Shown here: positions 7,740 through 15,002 of the stretch, one piece after another | Position numbering within the stretch: position 1 is the stretch's first letter | Layout of the letters: each line of letters starts with the position of its first letter | Notes under the pieces: model-generated | What the model was told of the DNA's origin: nothing | What the model saw: the letters and a program-made list of their open reading frames with translations, nothing else | The model's database searches: none | Assembly: GCA_002436065.1 (NCBI GenBank) | Contig: DIXP01000054.1 | Location: forward strand, 23,642 to 68,509 | Direction of reading: 5' to 3' | From: Chloroflexi bacterium UBA6077 | Lineage (GTDB): Bacteria > Chloroflexota > UBA6077 | Length of the DNA: 44,868 nt | Program-made: the position numbers and the translations under genes

Positions 7740-7877
7740 GTGCGATCCTCGGATCGAGTGAACGTGTACCTTGAGGTCGGAAAGAAGCGAGCCTTTGCTG
7801 GAGCCCTCGACTGGCCCGGTTGGTGCCGGAGCGGGCGCGATGAAGATTCTGCCCTGCGGACACTCTTCGAGTTTGGG
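7740..7877 (+). pseudogene. Truncated 'VNVYLEVGKKRAFAGALDWPGWCRSGRDE' family gene
   Basis: From a GTG at 7740 about 46 codons match the conserved N-terminal half of this small family, including 'LEVGKKRAFAGALDWPGWCR' and 'SGRDEDSALRTLFEFG'. After 7877 the frame stays open to 8150 but loses all family likeness and runs into the promoter and start of the next gene. No ribosome-binding site is visible. It is a C-terminally truncated copy; a more decayed relative lies at 2507. The 7575-7739 stretch holds no gene. Confidence 0.6.
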
Positions 7878-7999
7878 CTTTCCGAAGCCCCACTGGCCCG
7901 CATGGGGAAGGCGAGGGAAGCCGAGGCACCTCAAACGTCAGCAGTTTGTCCCCATGCAGGCCAGTGGCACGGGAGCTGCTTCCAGTTGCAGTGGTTGCG

Positions 8000-8008
8000 T
8001 GATATAAT
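8000..8008 (+). promoter_or_regulatory. Extended -10 promoter of the antitoxin/RES operon
   Basis: TGATATAAT (8000-8008) is a TGN-extended consensus -10. No good -35 is present, as expected for this class. Direct repeats TTGCG flank the -10 on both sides and could be an operator for the antitoxin. Confidence 0.6.
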
Positions 8009-8061
8009 TGCGACGTACCGAGGCAACTTGTCGCGTCGTTGGGCGGGCATTGGAGGTCACG

Positions 8062-8850
8062 ATGAGCAACGTTTCGGCCGCGGCTGCCAGTCACTCAGGA
8101 AGGGCCAGGCGCGGTTCCGCGCCGTCGGTCGCCCCGTGCAGTCTCGATGAGCAACAGATGGTAGCTTTCTTGCGGGCCAACTGTGGCACCCTGGAGCCCG
8201 TTCTCACCAGCCTTCTCGACCTGCGCCAGCCGGTCAACCGCTCGATGCTGGACTCGCTGGGCAGGTTGATCCAGACAGCCCAGGATCCACTCCAGATGGC
8301 GTTCGTCTCGCGTAGCTGTAACCTTCTTGCCAGGATGGTGGACCACCTGTCGAAGGATGCCCTTGGGGAGGCCACCGGTGCCAGCTCGGACCTATCGGTC
8401 TTCGTTCGCGCCCTCGAAGACCCCTCCGTGATGGTGGCGCTGCAGGAGGACGAGCCCCTCGCCAAGCACCGTGCACGGGGCGTCGAGTCGCGCGAGAGGA
8501 TTCTCAGGGCTGAGGGCGGCATCCTGAACGCGAGGGAGGTGGCAGACAGACTCGGTATCAGCCGCCAGGCGGTGGAGAAGCGTCGCAACGCCGGCAAGCT
8601 GCTGGCGGTGACCCTCAGGGGGAGCCTAGTTGGCTACCCTGCCTGGCAGTTCACCGACGATGGGGTGCTGTCGGGCTTGGACGAGGTGTTGTCCGAGTTC
8701 CACGATGTCTCGTCCTGGACGCAACTCGTCTTCTTCTTGAGCGAAAACAGTCTGCTCGACGGACGGCGGCCCCTGGATGAGCTGCGCAAGGGGAACATCG
8801 AGGGCGTGCGCCGCGCGGCCGGGGCACTGGGGGAGCAGGGTGCGGCCTAG
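8062..8850 (+). CDS. Antitoxin with HTH and MbcA/ParS-like toxin-binding domain
   Basis: A 262-aa protein encoded directly before a RES toxin. The middle carries a DNA-binding helix-turn-helix ('ILNAREVADRLGISRQAVEKRRNAGKL'). The C-terminus 'DEVLSEFHDVSSWTQLVFFLSENSLLDGRRPLDELRKGN' has the pattern of the Xre/MbcA/ParS toxin-binding domain ('...LDGRRPLELL..G'). It is longer than typical Xre antitoxins because of a helical N-terminal region (about 30-110). GGAGGT stands 4 nt before ATG 8062; the frame opens earlier, but this start follows the extended -10 promoter. It should neutralise the toxin and autorepress. Confidence 0.78.
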   Translation: MSNVSAAAASHSGRARRGSAPSVAPCSLDEQQMVAFLRANCGTLEPVLTSLLDLRQPVNRSMLDSLGRLIQTAQDPLQMAFVSRSCNLLARMVDHLSKDALGEATGASSDLSVFVRALEDPSVMVALQEDEPLAKHRARGVESRERILRAEGGILNAREVADRLGISRQAVEKRRNAGKLLAVTLRGSLVGYPAWQFTDDGVLSGLDEVLSEFHDVSSWTQLVFFLSENSLLDGRRPLDELRKGNIEGVRRAAGALGEQGAA

Positions 8851-8902
8851 TAGCGGGGCGGGCAGCGCCGGATCGCCGGGCGCCTTTCCGGGGGATCACC
8901 CG

Positions 8903-9490
8903 ATGCCTCCGGGGGACCTCGCAAGCCGCGACCTACCCCTCGTGGAGATCGATCGCCCGTGGTACCGGATGTCCGGGGTATCCCACGGAGCCATCTACTG
9001 GGGACTGAACCCTCCACGGAAACGGAAGAGCCGTTTCGACGCACCGGGCGGCGAGTTCGGCGTGTGCTATCTGGGGGCCGACGCCCACTGCGCCTTCATC
9101 GAGACCCTCGGATACCTGCTGGGCCTTCGCGTCATCGACGAGGTCCAGTTGCGGCTGCTTCCCCTGCACGAGGTCCGGGTCGATCGGCCCCTGCAACTGG
9201 TGGACCTCACGGGATCCGGCCTCGCCCGCATCGACGCGGACGCCCGTCTCTGCTCGGGGGAGTTCTCCATCTCTCAACAGTGGTCTCTTGCCCTCTTCAA
9301 CCACCCGTCCTCGCCCGATGGCCTCTACTATCGGGCACGCCACGACCCGAGCCGTTTCTCCCTGGTGCTCTTTGAGCGGGACGACACCGAGCAGCACCTC
9401 CAGGCTCGAAACCTCGGCTGCCTGATCGACCGGCGTCATCATAGGCTGCTAGCCGATATCCTCGAGACCTACGGGTTCGATTTGGCCTGA
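8903..9490 (+). CDS. RES-domain toxin (NAD+-degrading)
   Basis: Contains the RES hallmark block 'WYRMSGVSHGAIYWG', 'RKSRFDAPGGEFGVCYLG' and 'CAFIETLGYLLG', with the conserved Arg, Glu and Ser that name the family, and later 'SISQQWSLALFNHPSSPDGLYYRARHD'. Characterised RES toxins (MbcT, ParT) phosphorolyse or hydrolyse NAD+ or ADP-ribosylate targets. I chose ATG 8903 (195 aa) because homologues start just before the 'DLASRDLPLV' segment; GGGGGA lies 7 nt upstream. An alternative GTG at 8840 would overlap the antitoxin stop by 11 nt. It forms a pair with the upstream antitoxin. Confidence 0.85.
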   Translation: MPPGDLASRDLPLVEIDRPWYRMSGVSHGAIYWGLNPPRKRKSRFDAPGGEFGVCYLGADAHCAFIETLGYLLGLRVIDEVQLRLLPLHEVRVDRPLQLVDLTGSGLARIDADARLCSGEFSISQQWSLALFNHPSSPDGLYYRARHDPSRFSLVLFERDDTEQHLQARNLGCLIDRRHHRLLADILETYGFDLA

Positions 9491-9611
9491 ACATGCGGCT
9501 CCGGCAGGATGCAAAGCACCATGTGCAATGCCGGCATCTGGCGCGGCTGGACTGGCATCATGGCATAGACGCCGTAGCAGGCAACGTGGAAGCCTGCCAG
9601 ACTCGCCTGCC

Positions 9612-9744
9612 GGCATGGTTCGCGACTGTGGTGACATTGCTGTAGGGGCGACCCGCGGTCGCCCTGCCCATTCGCCGGCCTGCCCCGCCAGGGCGACCGG
9701 CCGGTCGCCCCTACAGCCATCTCGCCTGTTGTCTGAACCATGCC
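9612..9744. mobile_element. MITE-like element, copy A
   Basis: 133 bp bounded by perfect 10-bp inverted termini GGCATGGTTC / GAACCATGCC. The interior carries the pairing blocks TGTAGGGGCGACC and GGTCGCCCCTACA. Copy B at 12700-12837 is the same sequence in reverse orientation with two substitutions and a short indel. No coding capacity. The flanking stretches 9491-9611 and 9745-9918 hold no gene. Confidence 0.75.
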
Positions 9745-9918
9745 CGCCTGCCCTTGACCTGGACCCGGACTTGCTCAGCCTTTGAGGGTTCCCTTGCGAA
9801 CGATTACTATTGGTGTGAATGTTGGGGTCTCCGCGGGCCTTCTCAGGGGTGCTCCACGGGTGTCCAAGTGCGCCTCACAACTCCCTGTCTGGCCCTACCG
9901 AACAGGAGGTGGATGACG

Positions 9919-12657
9919 ATGACCGAGACCGAATACGTGCTGCCGCTGACCAGTCCGCAAACAACGGACCTGGCGCTCTCCGGTGGCAAGGGAGCATCCC
10001 TGGCTCGACTCTCCGCCTCAGGCCTGCCAGTGCCCGAGGGCTTCCTCATCCCCACCCACGCCTACCAGCGGTTCGTAGCCGAGAACAGCCTGCAGCCCAA
10101 CATCCTGGCAGCCCTGCAATCTGTAGACGCCTCCCAATCCACCACCCTGGAAGCCGCCTCGCAATCTATCCGGAGGCTCTTCTCCGAGGCGCAGATCTCA
10201 CCAGAGGTCGCTGATGCCATTGCACAGGCCTACCGCAGCCTTCCGGGAAAGGAACCCGCCGTAGCCGTCCGCTCCTCGGCCACGGCGGAGGACCTGCCGG
10301 AGGCGAGCTCTGCCGGCCAGCAGGAGACCTATCTCAACGTCCGCGGCGAGTCGGCGCTGCTGGACGCTGTCAAACGCTGCTGGGGCTCGCTCTGGACCGC
10401 CCGGGCCATCGCCTACCGCATGCGCCAGGGCGTTGCCCCGGGGTCAGTCAGTCTAGCGGTGGTGGTCCAGCGTATGGTGGATGCCGAGGCAGCCGGGGTC
10501 CTGTTCACCGCCAATCCCACCAACGGCCGGCGCGAACAGATGGTCATCGATGCTACCTGGGGCCTGGGAGAGGCGCTGGTTGGGGGGGAAGTCACGCCCG
10601 ACCATCTGGTGGTCGACAGAGACAGCGGGCGGGTGCTCAGTCGCGAGACGGCCGACAAGGCGGTGATGACGGTGCCCACGGAGAAGGGCACGGCCGAGCA
10701 GACCGTCCCGCTGGAACGGCGGCAGCTGCCGGTTCTCGACGACCACAAGGCCGAGGAGTTGGCGAGGATTGGCGCCCAGATCGAGGCGCAGTTCGGGAGT
10801 CCGCAGGACATCGAATGGGCCCTGGCCGGCGGCCGGTTCGCCATTCTGCAGTCTCGCCCCATCACCGCCCTGCCCGAGCCGGTCGGAGATGTCCCGATCA
10901 ACTGGAGCGTTCCCGATCCCACCAGCCTCTACTATCGGGCCAGCATCGTCGAACAGCTACCCAACCCACTGTCGCCGCTTTTCGCGACCATGGCATCCGA
11001 GCCGATCGCCCAGACCCTGTCCGACGTCTTGCTCGAGGCGGGTTTTGACCTCGGGAACTCGATCGGGTTCACGCCCATCAACGGATACGGATACGTGCAC
11101 CTGCGAATGTCGGCGCAGAGCTGGGTGCAGATGCTGGGCAAGCTACCGGTCGTCATTCAGGTCTTTCAGACTGCCACGCGACGGCTGCGAGAGGAGTTCA
11201 GGCCAAGATACGAGCGGCCCCTCGAAGCATGGAAGAACAGGTCACTGAGGGAACTGCCGGCATCCCAGTTGCTCGCCGGCGCACGAGAGCTGCTCTACCG
11301 CGGCGTCCAGTACTACACCGGGGTGCAGACCGTGATCCCCGTGGCCGTGACCAGCGAGGTGCTGTTCACGGAGTACTACAACCGCCTGGTCAAACAGGCG
11401 GGCGACCCACCCGCGCAGACCTTCCTGCTGGGCTTCGACAGCCAGCCGATACAGGCGGAGAAATCGCTCTACGACCTCGCCATCTGGTGCCGAGAACATC
11501 CGGGGCTCGCCCAAGCGCTCACCCGAACCCCGTCCAACCTGGCAAGCGACCTGCTCGCAGCGGGGGCGCCGCCTGATGGCGTGGAGGAAGCCGTGTGGCA
11601 GGAGTGGCAGCGCCGCTTCCAGGCCCACCTGGGCCACTACGGGCACATGCTGTACGACCTGGACTTCGTCAACCCGTTGCCCGCGGACGAACCCTCACCG
11701 CTGTTCGAAACGATGAAGTTCTACATTCGAGGCGAAGGGATCGATCCTCATGCGCGCCAGATGCAAGCCGCCAGGCGGCGGGAAGAGGCGACCGAGGCGG
11801 TGCGCTCGCGATTGGATGGGGTGCGGTGGAGCGTTTTCCGCCGGCTGCTCCGTTGGGCGCAGGATGTAGCGCCGGAGCGTGAGAACGCCCTTGCGGACGT
11901 CGGGCTGAGCTGGCCGCTGCTGCGCCAGATGCTCCTCGAGCTGGGCCGGCGCCTGGTTGCCGCCGGCGCCATCTCGCGGGCCGACGACGTATTCTGGTTG
12001 GAACTGGCCGAGGCAGAGCGGGCGGCCGCGGCCCTGGACAGCGGATCGACGCGGATCGACAGCTTTGCTCCCGAGGTCGATAGGCGCAAGATGACCTGGC
12101 GCGGGCAGAAGAGGGCCACGCCACCGCAGAGCTTACCAAAAGGGATGAGGCTCGGTGGCATCGACATGGACCGGTGGATGCCGGCGGTATCGCACGAGCA
12201 GCAGGGCAACACCATCAAGGGTATACCGGTGAGCGCCGGTCAGGCCACGGCGCCGGCCCGGGTGCTGCACGGTCCGGAGGACTTCGGGCAGATGAAACCG
12301 GGCGATGTGCTGGTAGCGGGGATCACCACTCCAGCCTGGACACCCCTGTTCCCACTGGCCTCAGCCGTGGTAACCGATATCGGCGGGCCATTGAGCCACA
12401 GCTCCATCGTCGCTCGCGAGTACGGTATCCCTGCCGTCCTGGGCACTGGGGTCGCCACCAAGCGGATCCACAGTGGGGAGACCATTCGCGTTGACGGCGA
12501 TGCCGGCACGGTGACGTTGCTAGACAGGCCGGCGAAGGGGACGGAACCGACCGCGCCTGCTGCGGCTTCCGCTATACGAAGGTACGCGCCGGTCGCAGCT
12601 GTAGCCGGCGCCACGGTGGTCGCACTCGTCTGGTGGAGAAGCCGGCGCCGCAGATAG
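9919..12657 (+). CDS. PEP-utilising phosphotransferase (rifampicin phosphotransferase / PEP-synthase-like) with C-terminal membrane anchor
   Basis: A 912-aa protein. The N-terminal third is the PPDK/PEP-synthase ATP-grasp domain ('GGKGASLARLSASGLPVPEGF', 'AVRSSATAEDLPEASSAGQQETYLNV', 'WGLGEALVGGEVTPDH', 'DIEWALAGGRFAILQSRPI'). A variable central domain follows ('INWSVPDPTSLYYRASIVEQLPNPLSPLF'). The phosphohistidine domain carries catalytic His in 'GGPLSHSSIVAREYGIPAVLG'. The C-terminal PEP-binding TIM barrel of true PEP synthase is absent, the same domain order as rifampicin phosphotransferase. The last ~30 residues are a hydrophobic helix ('YAPVAAVAGATVVALVWW') plus RSRRRR, a tail anchor I do not know in this family. 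AGGAGGT precedes ATG 9919; ATG 9913 is also possible. Confidence 0.8.
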   Translation: MTETEYVLPLTSPQTTDLALSGGKGASLARLSASGLPVPEGFLIPTHAYQRFVAENSLQPNILAALQSVDASQSTTLEAASQSIRRLFSEAQISPEVADAIAQAYRSLPGKEPAVAVRSSATAEDLPEASSAGQQETYLNVRGESALLDAVKRCWGSLWTARAIAYRMRQGVAPGSVSLAVVVQRMVDAEAAGVLFTANPTNGRREQMVIDATWGLGEALVGGEVTPDHLVVDRDSGRVLSRETADKAVMTVPTEKGTAEQTVPLERRQLPVLDDHKAEELARIGAQIEAQFGSPQDIEWALAGGRFAILQSRPITALPEPVGDVPINWSVPDPTSLYYRASIVEQLPNPLSPLFATMASEPIAQTLSDVLLEAGFDLGNSIGFTPINGYGYVHLRMSAQSWVQMLGKLPVVIQVFQTATRRLREEFRPRYERPLEAWKNRSLRELPASQLLAGARELLYRGVQYYTGVQTVIPVAVTSEVLFTEYYNRLVKQAGDPPAQTFLLGFDSQPIQAEKSLYDLAIWCREHPGLAQALTRTPSNLASDLLAAGAPPDGVEEAVWQEWQRRFQAHLGHYGHMLYDLDFVNPLPADEPSPLFETMKFYIRGEGIDPHARQMQAARRREEATEAVRSRLDGVRWSVFRRLLRWAQDVAPERENALADVGLSWPLLRQMLLELGRRLVAAGAISRADDVFWLELAEAERAAAALDSGSTRIDSFAPEVDRRKMTWRGQKRATPPQSLPKGMRLGGIDMDRWMPAVSHEQQGNTIKGIPVSAGQATAPARVLHGPEDFGQMKPGDVLVAGITTPAWTPLFPLASAVVTDIGGPLSHSSIVAREYGIPAVLGTGVATKRIHSGETIRVDGDAGTVTLLDRPAKGTEPTAPAAASAIRRYAPVAAVAGATVVALVWWRSRRRR

Positions 12658-12699
12658 CCGTACGCTTGCAGCAAGGAATGGGCCCGCCGGAGACAATCC

Positions 12700-12837
12700 G
12701 GCATGGTTCAGACAACAGGCGAGATGGCGTAACAGTAGGGGCGACCGGCTGGTCGCCCTGACGGGGCAGGCCGGCGAATGGGCAGGGCGACCGCGGGTCG
12801 CCCCTACAGCAATGTCACCACAGTCGCGAACCATGCC
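12700..12837. mobile_element. MITE-like element, copy B (inverted relative to copy A)
   Basis: 138 bp with the same 10-bp termini as copy A. It is the reverse complement of 9612-9744 over its whole length apart from two substitutions and an about 5-nt insertion near one end. Together the copies bracket the PEP-utilising gene. Confidence 0.75.
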
Positions 12838-12858
12838 ACAATCCTGCGGGCCCATTTG

Positions 12859-12883
12859 TCGGGGCGAGTGGATTTGAACCTCC
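12859..12883 (-). pseudogene. 3'-terminal tRNA-like fragment
   Basis: Read on the minus strand it gives a T-arm with loop GTTCAAATC followed by CGCCCCGA, the 3' acceptor strand expected of a tRNA starting CGGGGCG (tRNA-Pro-like). The T-stem has one mismatch, and no D or anticodon arm is present. Such 3' fragments are often left by integration at tRNA genes. It lies exactly at the edge of the defence island. Confidence 0.4.
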
Positions 12884-12892
12884 GGCCTCAAT

Positions 12893-13258
12893 TCAGGCTG
12901 CTTCCCCCTCCTTCGGCTTGCCTGTCACGGCCCCGAGCTTCTGAAGATCCTCCAGGGCAGCCCGGAAGGCGGCCTGCTTGACGTAGGTCTGGTAGGGCAT
13001 CCCGAACAGATCGGCCGCCCTCCGGACGACATCCAGCTGCCCTCGCGGCCAGCGCATGGTGACCTTGGCCTCCGCAGGGACTCGGGCCTCCGCCGTCGGC
13101 CCCTCGACGGGGACCGAGCCCTCGGAAGCGCCCCAACGGCCCGCCGACCGCATCTCCTCTATGTCCCGCTCGGCCTGCTCTATCATGGCCGTGATCCTGG
13201 CATTCTCCTCAGGGTCCATCTCGTAGGGCTCGCCCCTCTGGATTACCCGCTTTCCCAT
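12893..13258 (-). CDS. Antitoxin-like protein (ribbon-helix-helix/CopG-BrnA type)
   Basis: A 121-aa protein starting MGKRVIQRGEPYEMDPEENARI. The C-terminal part 'VTMRWPRGQLDVVRRAADLFGMPYQTYVKQAAFRAALEDL' has the strand-helix-helix pattern of CopG/BrnA antitoxins, where the first strand contacts DNA. AGGAGGG about 10 nt before ATG 13258 supports translation separate from the upstream toxin gene. The toxin's ancestral TGA (13262-13260) is 1 nt before this ATG, the usual coupling of such pairs. A single-base loss upstream now merges both frames into one apparent 210-aa protein. A truncated copy is at 20606. Confidence 0.65.
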   Translation of the reverse strand: MGKRVIQRGEPYEMDPEENARITAMIEQAERDIEEMRSAGRWGASEGSVPVEGPTAEARVPAEAKVTMRWPRGQLDVVRRAADLFGMPYQTYVKQAAFRAALEDLQKLGAVTGKPKEGEAA

Positions 13259-13259
13259 A

Positions 13260-13525
13260 TCACACGTCCCTCCTGAGGCAGCTAATGATGAGCACCAAGC
13301 TGTCCAGGCCCAGTAGAGACCGTGGGTCCTGGTAAAGGTTTCAAACCGCTTGTGCTGCTCAACCCAAAAGGTCTTTCCGGCGAAGAAGGTGTCGATAGCC
13401 TCCTGCGGGCTCGTCCCATGGCGGACAGAGATGTGGAGTGCCAGGGGCTGGGTCGCTTCGCACTTGAAGTCGAAGCGGAGGCCGCTCTCCTTATCGAAAT
13501 AGGGCTCATACCTTCCTTTGACCAT
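13260..13525 (-). pseudogene. Toxin gene with a single-base frameshift near its 3' end
   Basis: The intact part (74 aa, MVKGRYEPYFDKESGLRFDF to HGLYWAW) resembles small ribonuclease-type toxins of the BrnT sort ('HISVRHGTSPQEAIDTFF'). Family recall is weak. After 'YWAW' the correct continuation is in the next frame: LVLIISCLRRDV and a TGA at 13262-13260. Adding one G at about 13304 gives an 88-aa protein ending 'WDSLVLIISCLRRDV'. As sequenced, the frame instead runs on into the antitoxin. A strong promoter places the transcription start on the ATG, so the mRNA would be leaderless. Confidence 0.6.
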
Positions 13526-13531
13526 GCAGCC

Positions 13532-13560
13532 ATCTTAAGAGAGGGTATGGACATTGTCAA
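13532..13560 (-). promoter_or_regulatory. Consensus promoter giving a leaderless toxin-antitoxin mRNA
   Basis: Minus-strand TTGACA (13560-13555), 17 nt, TAAGAT (13537-13532). Only 6 nt separate the -10 from the ATG at 13525, so the start site should coincide with the initiation codon. No ribosome-binding site is present. Confidence 0.65.
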
Positions 13561-13598
13561 TACGCGGTCACTTTTCTCCTGGAGACTGCGCCAGAGTA

Positions 13599-13628
13599 TT
13601 GACACCCGGCGATTTTCATTGATATGCT
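13599..13628 (+). promoter_or_regulatory. Promoter of the first AbiEi-type gene
   Basis: TTGACA (13599-13604), 18 nt, TATGCT (13623-13628) with a TGN extension (TGATATGCT). The two divergent TTGACA promoters in 13526-13655 leave no room for another gene. Confidence 0.65.
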
Positions 13629-13630
13629 GA

Positions 13631-13650
13631 CTTTCAGCAATTGCTGAAAG
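13631..13650. promoter_or_regulatory. Perfect 20-bp palindromic operator
   Basis: CTTTCAGCAATTGCTGAAAG reads the same on both strands. It covers the expected transcription start and the AAAGG ribosome-binding site of the AbiEi gene, an ideal place for autorepression by its winged-helix product. Confidence 0.65.
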
Positions 13651-13655
13651 GGCTG

Positions 13656-14726
13656 ATGCGAGTGAAAACGCATGCAGAAGTGGAAGCTGCTGCCGAGCAG
13701 GCGCTCAGGGACTGTTTGGGCGAGGTCCCCTTTGTCGATGATGTTCGGCCTCTCGAAAGGCGGGAAGACTGGCCAAAGCCCGATCTCATTCTGGAGGTGC
13801 GGGTGCCAGCCGGCAAGCAGTTGCTGGTCGTGGAGGTGAAGCGTTCTGGCCAGCCTCGCCTGGCCCGAGATGCGGTCAATCAGCTACTACGCTACCTTCA
13901 GGTCGTGCCCGGCGCTTACGGGGTCCTCGTCGCCCCCTATATCTCCCCCGAGTCGGCGGAGTTATGCCGGCGGGAGGGAGTTGGCTACGTGGATCTGGCC
14001 GGGAACTGCTACCTGGCCTTTGGACAGATCTTCATCCGCAAGGAGTGCAGGCCCAACCCCTTTGCCCAGCGGCGCGACCTGCGTTCTCTCTACTCTCCCA
14101 AGGCCGAGAGGGTGCTTAGGGTCCTTCTGTTGAACCCGAACAGGGCCTGGAAAACCGAGGCGCTCTCGGCCGAAGCTCGGGTAAGCCTCGGGCAGGTCGC
14201 CAACGTCAAGAGATTGCTGGCTGACAGGGAATGGATCGAGGCGGCGACAGTCGGATTTCGCCTGAGCCGGCCTGAGAAGCTGCTTGCGGAATGGTCTGAG
14301 AACTACGATCATCGCCGAAGCAAAGCCACCGACTTCTATACCTCCAAGGAAATCCCTGACATCGAGCACGAGCTGGCAGGGGCTGGTGCTATCGGGGAGA
14401 CCCGCTGCACCCTAACCGGCTTCTCGGGGGCAGCAAGGCTAGCTCCGTTCGTACGGTACTCTCGTGTCAACGCCTACGTATCCTCGGACATAGATCAGGT
14501 GGCTTCCAGGGGCGGCCTCAAGCGCGTTCCGAGCGGAGCCAACGTAAGCCTCATCGTGCCATACGATGACGGAGTCTTCTACGGGGCAGAGGATATCGGC
14601 GGGACTCGGATCGTGTCCCCCGTTCAGCTATACCTGGATCTTCGTGGAATGAAGGGCCGTGGCGAGGAATCTGCAGATGCCTTGTTGGAGCAGGGCATCA
14701 AGCCGCGATGGCGACGAGTCGCATAG
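13656..14726 (+). CDS. AbiEi-family antitoxin / transcriptional regulator
   Basis: A 356-aa protein of the type IV (AbiE) antitoxin family, long version. The N-terminus (about 20-130) is a PD-(D/E)XK-like fold ('KPDLILEVRVPAGKQLLVVEVKRSGQPRLARDAVNQLLRYL'). It is followed by 'GVGYVDLAGNCYLAFGQIFIRKE', a winged helix ('SPKAERVLRVLLLNPNRAWKTEALSAEARVSLGQVANVKRLL') and the AbiEi C-terminal region ('LTGFSGAARLAPFVRY'). AbiEi proteins block a nucleotidyltransferase toxin and autorepress. The 3' end overlaps the remains of that toxin gene (14708). I took ATG 13656; GTG 13662 has better spacing to AAAGGG. Confidence 0.8.
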   Translation: MRVKTHAEVEAAAEQALRDCLGEVPFVDDVRPLERREDWPKPDLILEVRVPAGKQLLVVEVKRSGQPRLARDAVNQLLRYLQVVPGAYGVLVAPYISPESAELCRREGVGYVDLAGNCYLAFGQIFIRKECRPNPFAQRRDLRSLYSPKAERVLRVLLLNPNRAWKTEALSAEARVSLGQVANVKRLLADREWIEAATVGFRLSRPEKLLAEWSENYDHRRSKATDFYTSKEIPDIEHELAGAGAIGETRCTLTGFSGAARLAPFVRYSRVNAYVSSDIDQVASRGGLKRVPSGANVSLIVPYDDGVFYGAEDIGGTRIVSPVQLYLDLRGMKGRGEESADALLEQGIKPRWRRVA

Positions 14727-14992
14727 ACTACATGGCTGAAGCGGTGGAGGCCGCGCGGTCGGTGCTGACCGGTGACGCCCATCGCACGCAGAAGATCCAG
14801 GATGTCCGAGCTCGAAAGGCCCGTGGTGCAGACCTGGCCTTCGAGATGGCCCGAGAGGTGGTCGTCAGCGGGACCCTGCCCGGCGGCGGGAAGGACTCTG
14901 CTATTGTGCGCGTGGCGGCCATCGTGCCCTCGACGGTCTGGACGATCAGGAAGAGCGAACCCTCCGGCAGCGAGACGCTTACGAGCGGGTGA
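14708..14992 (+). pseudogene. AbiEii-type nucleotidyltransferase toxin, internally deleted
   Basis: It starts at an ATG overlapping the antitoxin stop, as in intact AbiE operons. The first ~20 residues ('YMAEAVEAARSVL') match the toxin N-terminus. The reading then jumps to 'ARKARGADLAFEMAREVVVSGTLPGGGKDSAIVRVAAIVP', a segment from the middle of such toxins. The nucleotide-binding core (GxS and DxD region) and the C-terminal third are missing. The remaining 94-aa frame is unlikely to be active. The alignment is from memory. Confidence 0.55.
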
Positions 14993-15002
14993 ATCGTGGG
15001 AA

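Noticed and set aside
9913..9918. ATG 9913 as the start of the PEP-utilising gene
   Set aside because: Only 2 nt separate it from AGGAGGT; ATG 9919 has normal 8-nt spacing.
13862..14400. Mrr/PD-(D/E)XK restriction endonuclease reading for the gene at 13656
   Set aside because: The nuclease-like N-terminus is followed by a winged helix and the AbiEi C-terminus and is coupled to toxin remains, so an antitoxin is the better call.
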